Assembly: GCA_036346405.1 (NCBI GenBank)
Contig: CM070563.1
Span: 23,417,022 to 23,481,021, forward strand
Direction: 5' to 3'
Length of the DNA stretch: 64,000 nucleotides
Origin: Phyllostachys edulis
Taxonomy: Eukaryota; Streptophyta; Magnoliopsida; Poales; Poaceae
In this document: one piece after another, positions 11,461 to 22,760 of the stretch
Position numbering within the stretch: position 1 is the first letter of the stretch
Layout: each line of letters starts with the position of its first letter
Program-made: the position numbers and the translations under genes
The notes under the pieces: model-generated
What the model was told of the DNA's origin: nothing
Database searches by the model: none
The model's input: the letters and a program-made list of their open reading frames with translations, nothing else

Positions 11461-12486
11461 ACAACTACCCTTTTCCTTTGCAGGCTTAAGAGTAACGAGA
11501 AGTCCCTAGCCGATTCTCTCGAGAAAAGCTAAGGGAGGAGAAAGAAGACCACCGAAAAAAGCTTCAGGAGGCAGACTCTGCAAATTGAAAGTTGCAGGGA
11601 CAACTAAGTAGTAAGTGTTGAACTTAAGACTGCTTTCGATCGCTTCTTCTTTTTCTGAATTTTATTTCCTTTCAAAGAAAGACCAAGAGGTTGAGAAGTG
11701 GGAGCAGCGTTACCTTAAGGATACTGTAGCCCATGCTGAAGAAGTTAAGAAGTTAGATTCTTAACTTGTTGGTAAGCAAATCTTTACCTGTAATAGGTTG
11801 TGTTTTCTTCTCGAGATTGTTTTATTTGACTGGCCTTATTCTTTTCAGAGCAAGCAGTGCAAGTAAAACAACTTCGCGAGGCTTCGACTCGTAGTCAGGA
11901 GGAAATGAAGGCTTTGAAGATTAATCTTCAAGACAACGTTTCACTTCTGAACCATGTACTCGGTGGGCTTCATGCTGAGGAGATTACTCCTCGCACTACT
12001 ACAGAAATGGTCTTCACAGACGGTTCAAAACGCCATCACGAGCGGTTTCGGAGCCGTCGAAGTTTATGGGTCAAGAATGACATTGGTCATCACTGAGCGG
12101 TTTTAAACCGTCAGGCTTTATCCTGACGGTTCGAATAAGAACCGCTGCGTGATATTATTATCACGCGGTTCTTGTTCGAACCGCTGCGTGATAATCTATT
12201 CGCTGCGGTTACAACAAGAACCGCTGCGTGATAGTATTATCGATGCGGTTCTTATTCGAACCGCTCGTGATAGTTTTTTCTATTGCAAAAAGAATCGGAT
12301 TTGAGCCAAACCAATCAATTGCTAGACAGTAGTATCCATATGCAACCTCTAGCAAGACAACTAAAATCCAATTAAAATTCTGATGGCAAACATATTATAG
12401 GAAAGGGAAACAAAAAGGTTTCACAACGTCCCCTCCGAATGGGAAAAAAATAATAAAGTTACAAAGTTAAACTAGCTAGAAACTAT

Positions 12487-12573
12487 CTATGTCTCCAAGC
12501 TCCTGAAGAACTCATCGGCTTCTTGGATTGGTCTTGTGAGCTCCTCTTTGTACCTCACCAGCATATCACAAGA
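12487..12573 (-). pseudogene. KNOX homeobox gene fragment captured by the CACTA element
   Basis: The minus-strand frame reads SCDMLVRYKEELTRPIQEAD and then EFFRSLE before a stop. This closely resembles the KNOX2-region segment of class I KNOTTED1-like homeobox proteins, where a CDMLVRYKEEL-like stretch precedes TRPIQEA and EFF. Only about 27 residues match; the residues upstream do not fit and the homeodomain is absent. It is best read as a captured exon piece with no coding role. A chance match is unlikely but a database search is needed. Confidence 0.5.
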
Positions 12574-13134
12574 AGTTCTTGCATGTCGTCGAATTTGACT
12601 CAAGCTCGTCGATAAGGAGACATAACTGAAAACCTCCAGCGGTGCTCCGACCTTAGATAACACAAAATTAAGATAATTTTCTTTACAACAAACAGCCAAC
12701 AAATTGTGTATGTTATGGGGATGTACATGTACCTTCCAGCAGTCTACCTCCTACGGCAGACAAGGAGCTCCTCCGCATCCTTCCTCCTCCTCATAAATCA
12801 TTGTGTCTCCTCATTTGAACCATGATGGGGAATCGAGGTGGTCGTCGGAGCTCGGTGTGGGGGGGGAGAGGAGAGACTAATAGAAAACAAGGTGGGGTGG
12901 CTATAATATATAAGGACAAAGTGCAAAACATTTTGCCCGCCGCGTTCAAAATTTTTGAACTCCCGCTGCTAATCACGACGGTTTCATACAAAAACCGCGT
13001 GACGACATATCCTGAGCGGTTTTTAATACGAACAAATGCGTGATAAATATCTTATCACGCACGGTTCGTATTAAAACCGCTCATGATATATATCTTATCA
13101 CAGATGGTTTGTATTAAAAACCGTCTGTGACTTG

Positions 13135-13320
13135 GAGTGTTAGTGATTCCAAGCCATGGTAAAATCAGAGTGTTAGTGATTCCAAGCCATGGTAAAATCG
13201 GAGTGTTAGTGATTCCAAGCCATGGTAAAATCAAAGTGTTTGTGATTCCAAGCCATGGTAAAATCGAGAGTAAGGAAAATTCAAGCCATAGTAAAATCGG
13301 AAAGTAAGAAAAATTCCAAG
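13135..13320. repeat. 33-bp tandem repeat inside the CACTA element
   Basis: Four clear copies of a 33-bp unit (GTGTTAGTGATTCC, then AAGCCATGGTAAAATC), followed by two decayed copies, sit between the subterminal repeat zones. Confidence 0.9.
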
Positions 13321-13866
13321 TTACAGACGGTTTTTAATACAAACCGTCTGTGATATGATATATATCACAGACGATTTTATCTAACCGCTCGTGATACTTC
13401 ACAGAGCGGTTTTCAACACGAACCGCCTGCGTGATGAGCACGAGAATTCCTGAGCGGTTCGTGTTGAAACCGTCAGGAAGTATCACGACGGCTCAACAAG
13501 AACCATCGTGATACTACTAAAGTATCATGAGCGGTTCTTGTTCGTAACCGTCGTGATACTTCACGACGGTTTTCAACACGAACCGTTTGTGATATTACTT
13601 CTTCACGAGCCGTTTTTAGCGCAGCCAAGATAACCTGAGCGGTCACTAAACCAAAACCGTTTGTGATTGTATTTATCTGAGCGGTTTTGGTCAACCGTCT
13701 GTGATGAGGCGTCCAGTATTGGCCTTTTTGTAGTAGTGTCGTGACGACACCTTGCCTGCCTACTCGAATACTATTGGTGAACAAGTCGGGACTTTGCAAG
13801 AGCTGGTGACTACTCTGAGGACTAACCAATTCGACTCGATAAAGGATGCGACTCAGAGGGAATAAG

Positions 13867-15088
13867 ATTTGTTTGAAAGAAACATAAATCTCATGATCCC
13901 AATCGAAGTCTCTGACTGTCATTGCGACTTTACATCTGAAGCGAAGCAGAAGCGATTGATAAGCGTCAATGCATCCGATCGCCGAGTTAGTCACGCGGGG
14001 TATGGAAATAAAACCTCCGTCGCCAGAGTAGTTTGTACCGGAGTCCTATAAAGACAAGTTTTTTGTTGATGTTGATATATAATCCTTCCTTTTTCCTGAA
14101 AAATCATCTTGTCGAGTAGTTAGCAACTCTTAAGATAATGGATGGGAAAAAAGAGCAAGACTAAGAATTGAAGTCAAGTTAATAACTTTATCCTAGACCC
14201 TGACTATTTGCTTGGTTTATTTAGACAAACCGAGTAAATAGTACTAAATGGGTGTTCTGAAAAAGAGAGCGGTTTAGCTAACTTGTAGTTTTTCGATCAC
14301 GATTATCTCGCACTAGTCAAAAGAGTAGGAACAGGTCGACACTAGGAAGTTCCTTCTAGTGAGCAGGACCACATGCAGAGAGGAAAGGCTTCGACTAGGT
14401 GATGTTACCATCTCCGATCAGATTAATCAAATCAAGAACGGTCAACATGAGTTAGATAAACTTCTGGAGTTCCTTTATAAAATTTGTCCAACTTATTTCA
14501 ATGCACTCAATATGTTCACTATGGTAGCAAGAGTTAGAAACAGAACGATGCTAGGAAGTTCCTTCTAGTGGGCAAGACCACGTGTAGAGAGGAAAGTCTT
14601 CGACTAGGTGTTGTAACTTCCTCCGACCAGTTAAAACAAATTGAGTTTATTGAGAGTAGTTGTGCAAATTTGAAAGTGTACTCTGCTTAGTTTATTTTCC
14701 AAAAAAGATGAATGAAGAAATAAACTAAGGTACTAAGAGTTGGTTTGTTATTATTTCGACCATGTTTTAAATCCAAACTCTTTGTGTTGGTAAAAAGAAG
14801 AGGAATGAGTCAACTCTAGGAAGTTCCTTCTAGTGGGCGGGACCACGTGCAGAGAGGAAAGGCTTCGACTAGGTGACGTTACCATCCTTTCGACCAGTGT
14901 AAAGATGAACTGGGTACTGGTCGCAGGATGTCTTATGACCAGTGTGTTGTCGTGAGAAAGCTCACGACTAGGAACTGGTCGAGGGCGGACCTTCGACCAG
15001 GTTATAGTTGAAAGAATTATCAAAGCGCTACTCAAAGTAAAACAATAAAGATAGAAAGAACCTGATGCTTTATTGAATGGTTGGTTGT
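13867..15088. other. Tat 3' non-coding region between aORF end and pol end
   Basis: No protein homology is seen here apart from the tail of the aORF. The stretch carries three diverged tandem copies of a segment with AGGAAGTTCCTTCTAGTG (around 14341, 14549 and 14811) and three more LTR-type hairpins at 14925-15002. Confidence 0.7.
14341..14895. repeat. Three diverged tandem repeats in the Tat 3' region
   Basis: Copies of about 80 bp begin near 14341, 14549 and 14811, each running from CTAGGAAGTTCCTTCTAGTG through GCAGAGAGGAAAG to a CGACTAGGTG stretch, spaced about 210 and 265 bp apart. The 3' untranslated regions of Tat/Ogre elements are known to gather tandem repeats. Confidence 0.8.
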
Positions 15089-16233
15089 TTACACGTAAAA
15101 TTTGCGTAACTGGTCGATATTCCAAGAATTAGAGAGAACTCAGCCGTCTTCCATTGCCAGTCGTACCGAGCCTAGACGCATAACTTCGACCACTATGTAA
15201 AGACCTTCCCACTTAGGAGAAAGTTTGTTCCGATTAGACTAGGATTGAATCTTCCTCAATACAAAGTCACCTATAGCAAGGCTGCGAGGTTGGACCTTAC
15301 GATCATAGTATTTGCGCAGGGCTTGTTGGTATACTGCTGAACGGATTAAGGCCTGATTTCTCTTCTCTTCGAGCAGGTTAATGTCATCCGCTCGAAGTTG
15401 TTCTTGGGCTGAGTCATTGAAACTCTCAACCCTTGTAGACCTGATCTTTAGTTCTGGCGGAAGCATGGCTTCGGCACCAAAGACTAGGAAAAATGTGTTT
15501 ACTTTGTTGCGACTAGCGGTCATGCGAAGCGCCCATAATCTCGAGGGTAATTCTTGTACCCAAGCCCCGAGCGCTTAAAAGCGGGTCAAGACTCAATTTT
15601 AATTCCCTGCATTATTTGGCCATTCGCTCGTTCGACTGCCCCATTGCTTTGGGGATGGGCGACAGAGGCATAACAGAGCTTGGTACCCAACTCGTCGCGA
15701 AATTCCTGAAATTTTGCGCTCGAAAATTGTTTACCATTGTCTGTGATTATTCGACTTGGGACTCCAAATCGAGTAATTACACTTCTCATCATGAATCGTT
15801 TTGCGGCTTCCGTTGTTATCCCAGTCACAGGTTCGGCTTCGATCCATTTAGTGAACGTATCAATAGCCACAAAAAGGAACTCGAAACCTCCTGGAGCCCT
15901 TGGTAACGATCCTAGGATATCGAGACCCCAGGTTGCAAAAGGCCATGATAGAGGAATTGTTTGTAATGCCTGAGTTGGTTGATGTATTTGCCTGTTATGA
16001 AACTGGCATTATACACACTTCTTAACCATCTCTTTGGCATCATAGAGGGCTGTTGGCCAGTAAAATCCTTGTCGAAAGGCTTTACCGACCAACGTTCTGT
16101 AGGAAGCATGAGTTCCATAGATGCCCCCATGTATGCCATGAAGGAGGTTTAGTCCTTCTCTCTGCGGTATGCATCGCATGAGTACCCCTTGAGTACCTCT
16201 TTTATAGAGGACTCCTTCGACCAAAGTATACAT
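15089..16233 (-). pseudogene. Tat integrase (pol C-terminal part)
   Basis: The minus strand encodes the end of the polyprotein. The zinc-binding HHCC region is visible (histidines in the HGIHGG and GTHASY contexts, then a cysteine pair near 16010). The catalytic core keeps its aspartates (GLDILGSLP and RIITDNGKQF contexts) and the glutamate (GAVERANGQ). The C-terminal part ends with WNIDQLRKFYV and a stop at 15089-15091. Stops near 15545-15585 and other lesions break the frame. Integrase inserts the cDNA copy into the genome; this copy cannot make a full protein. Confidence 0.9.
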
Positions 16234-16819
16234 TTTGGCCTTTCAGGATAAATGATCTGCTTCGAGATCGTCATCGGGCACAGAACCCATCTGAAGATAC
16301 CTGAAAATGGGATCCATCCAAGTATCCTCGTATTCTAGAGAGGCTGTCTCAATAGGAGATGTCTCTAGTGTTTCCACTAGAGACGACTTCCGAGTTGCTC
16401 CAAGAAGACTCCTTTTGGTGCTGGTGATCGGAAGAAGCTATTCGAGCAAGTCTGGTCTCATGAGGAAATTATCCTTCGAGGATGAATTGTACCTCGAAAC
16501 CGAAAAAATGCTTTTCAAGCTTTCGAACTTCCGATAAGTACCAAGACATGGTCGGGTTAGACCTTTGGTACTCTTTTCCTAACTCGATTCACGACTAGTT
16601 GAGAGTCTCCTCTCACGAGTAGTCATCGAACCGTGGAGCGCCAAGAACTCAGATGCCGGCTAGTAAACCTTCAGTACTACGCCACGTTGTTAGTGGCACG
16701 AAAGTTTAGTCAGTATGGCATACTTTAAGGTCTCTCCGTTAGGAGATTCTAGACCACTCCCACCGAGCCATTTAAAGTAAATGACCCGTCAAAGTACATA
16801 AATCCACTTGTCGTGGGTA

Positions 16820-18160
16820 TCATATCGGGATCTGAACAGGTTCAGGATTTGTCCATTCGGCGACAAAGTCTGCCAAGATCTGGGATTTAATGGCCGTTTG
16901 GGACACGAAATGGAGGTCGAACTCTCCAAGTTCTACTGACCATTTAGACATGTGTCCCGCTACTTCCCTATTCTGGAGGATTACTCCCAAGGAAAACTCA
17001 GATGGCACAATTATCTTGTGCGCCTGAAAATAATACCGCAGTTTCCTCGAAGACATGAGGAGGGCATAGAGAAGCTTTTGGACCTGAGGGTAACGCTCCT
17101 TAGGTCCGTGCAAAACTTCACTTACGTAGTACACTAGTAGTTGAACGTGTTCACGTTCTACGACTAGTACTGCGCTTACTGCTTGTGGCATGGCAGCTAG
17201 ATAAATCAAGAGTGTCTCTTCTGGTTTCAGGGAAACCAGAACAGGAGCACTCGTAAGATATCTCTTGACATCCTCAAAGGCAGCGTTTGCCTCTTCCGAC
17301 CACTCGAAACCCTCATGCTTCCTTAGAAGTTTGAAGAAAGGTAGTCCTTTTTCTCCCAGTCGTGCTATGAAACGACTTAAAGCCGCCATACACCCTGTGA
17401 GTTTTTGGACTTCTTTCTTCGTGGTTGGAGAGCGCATTTGGACAATGGCTTTTATCTTTTCGGGATTTGCTTCGATCCCTCGTATAGAGACCAGGAATCC
17501 AAGCAATTTTTCCGAAGAGACTCCAAACACACACTTCTCAGGATTGAGTTTCAAGCGGTGCTTTCTGAGGTTGTCGAACGCCTCCTGCAAGTCTGAAACA
17601 TGATCAAGCCGTTTGATACTTTTTACGACTAGATCGTCAACATAGGCTTCCAAATTTCGCCTAAGCGAGGTGAAAAAAGTCGATTGCATCAAGCGTTGAA
17701 AAGAAGCGCCAACATTTTTAGACCAAATGGCATTTTGACATAGCAAAATATACCAAATGGAGTAATAAATGCGGTCTTTTCTTCATCTTCTAGACACATA
17801 TTAATCGATGGTAGCGAATATGCATCTAGAAAACTTAATGTTTCGCAAACCGTGAGAGAGTTAACCAACCGATCGTCGAGGTAAAGGGAAATCATCTTTT
17901 GGACAAGCTTTATTAAGATCAGTGAAGTCAACGCACATTCGCCACTTGCCGTTAGACATCCTAACCATTACAGGGTTGGCCAACCACTCTGGGTGGTCGA
18001 CTTCTCTTATAAAGCCTGCTTTAAGTAGCTTGTCCAATTCTGACCTTATAGCGTCTCGTCGATCAGGGGCAAATCTCCGTAATTTTTGTTTTACAGATAC
18101 TTTGTCAGGCCGTAAAGCTAGCCTGTGCTCATTCACTTCCCTAGGGACTCCGGGCATGTC
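16820..18160 (-). pseudogene. Tat reverse transcriptase and RNase H
   Basis: Three overlapping minus-strand frames form the reverse transcriptase. The start of the RT domain is seen in the WRMCVDFTDLNKACPKDDFP stretch. The palm motif AYVDDLVVKS near 17620-17645 keeps both catalytic aspartates, followed by LGFLVSIRGIEANPEKI. The connection and RNase H domain continues to about 16820. Wording such as DFTDLNKACPKD is typical of the Tat lineage of Ty3/gypsy elements. Frame changes near 17700 and 17900 make it a pseudogene. RNase H homology between 16240 and 16820 is weak. Confidence 0.9.
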
Positions 18161-18431
18161 GGATGCTTGCCACGCGAAGACATCTGCGTTTGCTTGGAGA
18201 AAAATGATGAGGGTGTCTTCCCACTTGGGGTCAGAAGTATCCCCGATGCGATCGATCTTGAAGGTTCCTCGATCCGGGGAACCTCTTTGACTTGGTCGTT
18301 CGGCAGGTGCGACTTTTAGGCTTCGAGCACTTGGTTGAAGGCGCCTTTTTCTTCCCGGCGGTATCGACTTACTATCTCAAGGGATCGGCGGTCACTGCGT
18401 GTCGCCATCTTCTTATCACAATGAATTGTGA

Positions 18432-18764
18432 TTACTCCTTTGGGACTCGCATCTTAAGACATTGATACCTATAATGAGTTGCCATTAAGAATTTTGCCAA
18501 AGCTGGTCGTCCGAGTATAGCGTTATATGCCATATCGAAATCGACCACATCAAAGGAGATCTTCTCCGTCCTGAAATTACTTGGTGAACCAAATGTAATA
18601 GGAAGGGAAACTTGACCAATAGGTTTGGCCGAAGATCCCGGTATAATACCATGAAATGAATATCTTACCGGTCTTACCTTGGTCTTGGGTACTTGCATCT
18701 CGTCCAGGGTGTTCGTCAATAAAATATTTAACGAACTACCACCATCAATCAACACTCGATTCAC
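18432..18764 (-). pseudogene. Tat retropepsin-type protease
   Basis: This minus-strand frame has the aspartic-protease active site as IDGGSSLNIL (D, then GGS in place of the usual SG) near its start and ends with AYNAILGRPALAKF, the typical flap and helix region of plant gypsy proteases. It lies between gag and reverse transcriptase as expected. It is part of the broken polyprotein. Confidence 0.85.
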
Positions 18765-19119
18765 TCAACAGTTGTTGATGGTGGGTTCGACCACGATCGG
18801 GTAACGACCTGGTCGGATCGAAGGGATCGGGCAGTCACCCTTCTCAAAAGAGATGGTGACTTTCGACCATTTTGGTAACCTTTGCCTCGATCGGGGTATT
18901 GTTTGGTAGTTCGTGGCTCCTTATCACTTACGGCCAATACCTCCTTAGAAGCATTGGCTTGAGGCTTTTGGCCCTTTGCCTTGTTCTTGGATTTCTTGGT
19001 CCTTTTATCCCTCTTTTTGTTACCTTCGCCCGTCTCTTGAGGGTGCTGGTCATCTCGATCGATGATTTTGGTCTACTCGACTGCTTCATCAGCAGTAGCG
19101 TACCGATCTGTAACGACCC

Positions 19120-19420
19120 AATTCTAGGGCACCCGAGAGGTCCTCCAAGAACCTCTGGAAAGTCCATCCGGACCTCCCAGGAGGTCCACAAAGGACCTCT
19201 CGGACAGTTCACCAAGACCTCCCGGGAGGTCAGCGGGACCTCTGAAGTCGAGAGAACATGACCCGAGAGGGTCTTGGAGCCAGAGCACCCGAGACTCGCC
19301 TTGCCCAACCAGGGAAAAACGAGGAGGTCTGGGGGCACCCCAAGACCACCCGCGACCCTCCAGAGGAGGTCGTGGAGGTCTGAGACCACCCCAGAACCTC
19401 ACGCGTTCATTCCATCGTGT
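19120..19420. repeat. GAGGTC/GACCTC-rich zone, left end of the solo LTR
   Basis: The hexamer GAGGTC or its complement recurs many times, some as palindromes such as ACCTCCCAGGAGGT and ACCTCCCGGGAGGT. The reading frames across it are repeat-derived, not genes. Confidence 0.75.
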
Positions 19421-21819
19421 GGACATGGAGGTCCAAGTTTGCTCTAAGGTTCCCTGTGAATCCCGAGCTAGTCCCAAGGATCATGGCTAGCTCTTCACAG
19501 CTGTAATACAATGGTGGTAACATCCAAAACTTATCTTTACTAAAGTAAAATATCTGCAGAGTTTGTTTACAAGGTGGCCTTGGGCCAAGCACATATATAC
19601 AAAAGAGCAAAAGAACAAAAGTCCATCAGCACGCCACAGGCAACTGACTGGAAGGCACAACCTATTCGCTTGGGTCTTCTTCACTGCCAAGGTCCTCTCC
19701 TGGCAAAAATTGTAATGAGCAAGAGTGAGCACACAACCGTGCTCGCAAGTTACACCCGTGGGTTAGCAAAATGACATGCATATATGGATAATCAAAGGAT
19801 GGCATAATATGGTTAATTTGCACAAAGCCAATTTTCTTTCAAATACCATTACTAAGTTCCAAAGCAGGTCTTTAATAACTAAAATTCATTTTAGCAAAGC
19901 AATTTTTCAGTTGGATAACATTCATCAACAAATTGGTGAAGGATACCCTACTGACATTAGGCTCCCTGCTCAAACCCATGGGATGAGAATCCCAAAACAG
20001 ATTTGAAAACATTTCTGGAAATCCCAAAATCAACATCTAACTCTGAGTAGCCTTTGCCAAGACGTCCATGACCGTGGACACGGCTATTCGAATAGATTTA
20101 ACTCTGCCAGAGGTTGTACACTTTACCCACATGACATGATTTCTCTAGTTTATCCGGCATCCGTCAATGCCACCTCTCACTACCAAAGGTAAGAGGTCTA
20201 GAGCTCATGACAAGGCCTTTACAATGCATTGCCCCACCATGACCTTTCCTTGCTAAGGTTTCACTTTCCTATGGATCATAATCCGTGAAAAGCCCCCCTG
20301 CACCGATGGGAGCGATGGGTCATAAAAGACCATTAGCCCTACAAGACCTCCCACACCTCCAATGGAGCAAACATATGGTGGAGTTACGCAAATTACTCGG
20401 CCGGGTCCCACGCCCATTCGGAGACATGTGGTTGCACGATTGTGGCATAGCCCATTATAGGCATGGCATTGGTCGCTCAAGACCGGTCCTCACATGACTA
20501 GGGCGACTCTCACAAACCCTTGGACCTCCACCTTAGCGAGGATAGAGTCCGTGCACAAACATTGCACCGACCAAGCCAACCAATTCGCCCAGTCCAAATC
20601 CAATTTCATTTTCTTTGCTTCCCCAGCAATACTTTCATATTCCCATGACACCCCAATGTCATGGTCAAAACATTTTAAGCAATATTTGGTCATATTGGTA
20701 AAGATTTCCCCAAATCAATATTTTTGGTCTAAGCTTGACTAAGCATAAGTTTTTCAAATGGTCTTGGCTCACACTACTGCATGACCCAAGTTTGATCTAA
20801 AGGTGACAACAAGTTCAGTCCAAGGTCAACAGTGGCTATACAAAGGAAGTAGGCATAACTATGAATTTAAAACAGGTATTGAATTAACTTGGTAGAAATA
20901 GGCATGCATCATACTTTGAAACTGAACATAAATAAATTGAATTATTGGGTGCAATATGATCAAGAGTGCAACTTGCCTTGCTCACTATCCTGAGAATCTT
21001 CCTCTTCAGAACCCTCAGACTCCCTGGAGTCTTCGTAATCTACACGTGTAAAAGAGCAAATTCAAAGAAGACTCAAATAAAGATCCAACTGAGATCAACC
21101 AGAAAACCAAAAGAACCCCAGAGGGAGTCCAGAACTCAACCAACAAAAGAGGTCCACGCTTTAGATTAGGTTCTTATGGAAGAGATCTAAGCTTACCAGG
21201 AGGAGGTGGTCTTTAGCAAAAGACCCCAAAGGAGTGATTTAAGTAATACAACAAGGAGGCCCTGAGAAATGATTCTTGTGCAAAAGTCCAGAGAGGAGGT
21301 CCTGTGAAGGACACGACCAGCTCAGCGCAGTGGCGAAAATAAGAGTGGAGCAGATCACCAAGGGACTTACCAGGGACAAGAAGGAACAATGGATGGAGGG
21401 GAGGTCGTGAGCAACAAGGTCTTCCCTGGGAGCCACTGAACGAGAGCCAAGATAATAGAGTGTGGAGAAAAGTGACGTGGTAGAACTACTTAGTCTAATT
21501 GTAGTCAAGGTGGTGAAGAAAACTAGAAATATACGTGTCAAGGATAAGTATAGAAATTGGTCAAAGGTGGGTGAGTGGCAGGGCAGGTGTCACTACCACC
21601 CTGGATAAAAGGTATGAGGAAGGACAATGTATGTTGCTTTGGGAAGGGACAAAGAAAAATGTCAAAGTACAACTAAGTGACCAAATTCAGAGTAAACTCC
21701 ATGTATACGGGTGCATTTAATGTGACAAGACATGCATTAAATGCCCAAGATATTAACGTGGCGGAGGAAATGAGAATGGCCAAGTCTGGCAAGTGGGGCC
21801 AGTCAATTTATAAACAGTC

Positions 21820-22760
21820 GGGTCAAGAGGGGAGGTCTTGCCCCCGCAGGAGAGGTCTTTAAGGAGGTCCGAGAGGCTTAGGAGGTCCTAGGCCGAAGGA
21901 TCGGAAGAATCTAAAGGTTGAGAGGTCGGACATCTGAGAGGAGGTGCGGACATGCGAGAATCCCGACAGTCGGGATCGACAAAGGAGATCCTGACGGTTA
22001 GGATCTCATCAGGGGAGGTCTGGCGAGAAGGTCCAGGGCCAGGTTTAAAAGGTCACAGAGAGGTCTTGGACAAGAGGTCCAGAAAACTTCAAAGAGGTCC
22101 CGTGGTTGAGATTAAAGGCAAGTTGAGGTCCGGGCGGTTGGATCTCCGAAAGGGAGGTCCAACAGCCAAGATCAAACGTGAAGGGGGGAGGTCCCCAGAG
22201 AGAAATAACGCACGGGGAGGTCTGGGCCTTTGGATTCAAAGTGAGGAGAGGTCCAAACCGTTAGATTCAAAACAAAGGGAGATCGAGCGGAGGGTTGTAG
22301 GGAGGAGATCCACATAAGGTGGTCCAACGGAAGTTCGCAAGGGTCAAGGCAACTCAAAGGAGATTCCAACCTCTAGGGTGAGATCAAAAGTCGTGGTGGT
22401 TAGAATGAACCCTAAGGAGGTCCTTTCGGCCAAGAAGAAATGTCAAGGAGGTTCAAAGGAGCTCAAGAGGTTTGAAGGCATATAAGAAGTCCACTGGAAT
22501 ACAAAGAGGTCGAATGAGCAGTGCGGCATAGAAAGGTGCCCAGCAACAAGAAGTTTAGACTTAAGAGAAGTGCGAGCAGAAAAGAGGTCTCGATCCAAAG
22601 AGATTCAAACCAACAAAGAAATTCAAAGTAATCAAACTCAAAGAAAGGCTGGACCCAAAGATGCGTCCATGTGAGAAAAGGTCTGAGCCCCATGGGAGGT
22701 CTAACCTTAAGAACCACTGGGGAGGTCTAGGCCACAGAGAAGGTCTAAACCTACTGTAAC
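21820..22760. repeat. GAGGTC-rich zone, right part of the solo LTR
   Basis: Some 25-30 copies of GAGGTC or close variants occur at irregular 15-40 bp spacing, nearly all in the same orientation. The same hexamer fills the other end of this LTR. Nothing else is recognised here. Confidence 0.75.

Larger units (their letters stand above)
11994..13738. mobile_element. Non-autonomous CACTA (En/Spm) element
   Basis: The ends are CACTACTACAGAAATGG at 11994 and the inverted TTTTTGTAGTAGTG ending at 13738, with the 3-bp duplication TCG on both sides (11991-11993 and 13739-13741). Both sides carry dense subterminal repeats of the kind GAGCGGTT and GAACCGCTGCGTGAT in both orientations (12020-12275 and 12980-13720), as is usual for grass CACTA elements. 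No transposase is visible in the 1.7 kb, so an autonomous partner is needed. Removing it restores the aORF reading frame across the join. Confidence 0.95.
8691..13866 (+). pseudogene. Antisense multi-exon ORF (aORF) of the Tat element
   Basis: This gene-like unit runs opposite to gag-pol. Readable exons include about 8691-9362 (two frame changes), 9441-9559, 9766-10108, about 10198-10485, about 10541-11113, 11177-11274 and 11850-11990, mostly with GT donors and AG acceptors. The N-terminal part resembles the plant-mobile-domain-like proteins of grass gypsy aORFs: ITMLGVFVYLCEAYLG, then ISPLKKRAHQMWRYSG and a DPTRDYTEG stretch before the first clear donor. The C-terminal exons are charged and coiled-coil-like. 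In-frame stops occur (for example in 9766-10108). A CACTA element splits the last exon, and the frame resumes at 13742. Its function is unknown. Confidence 0.8.
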
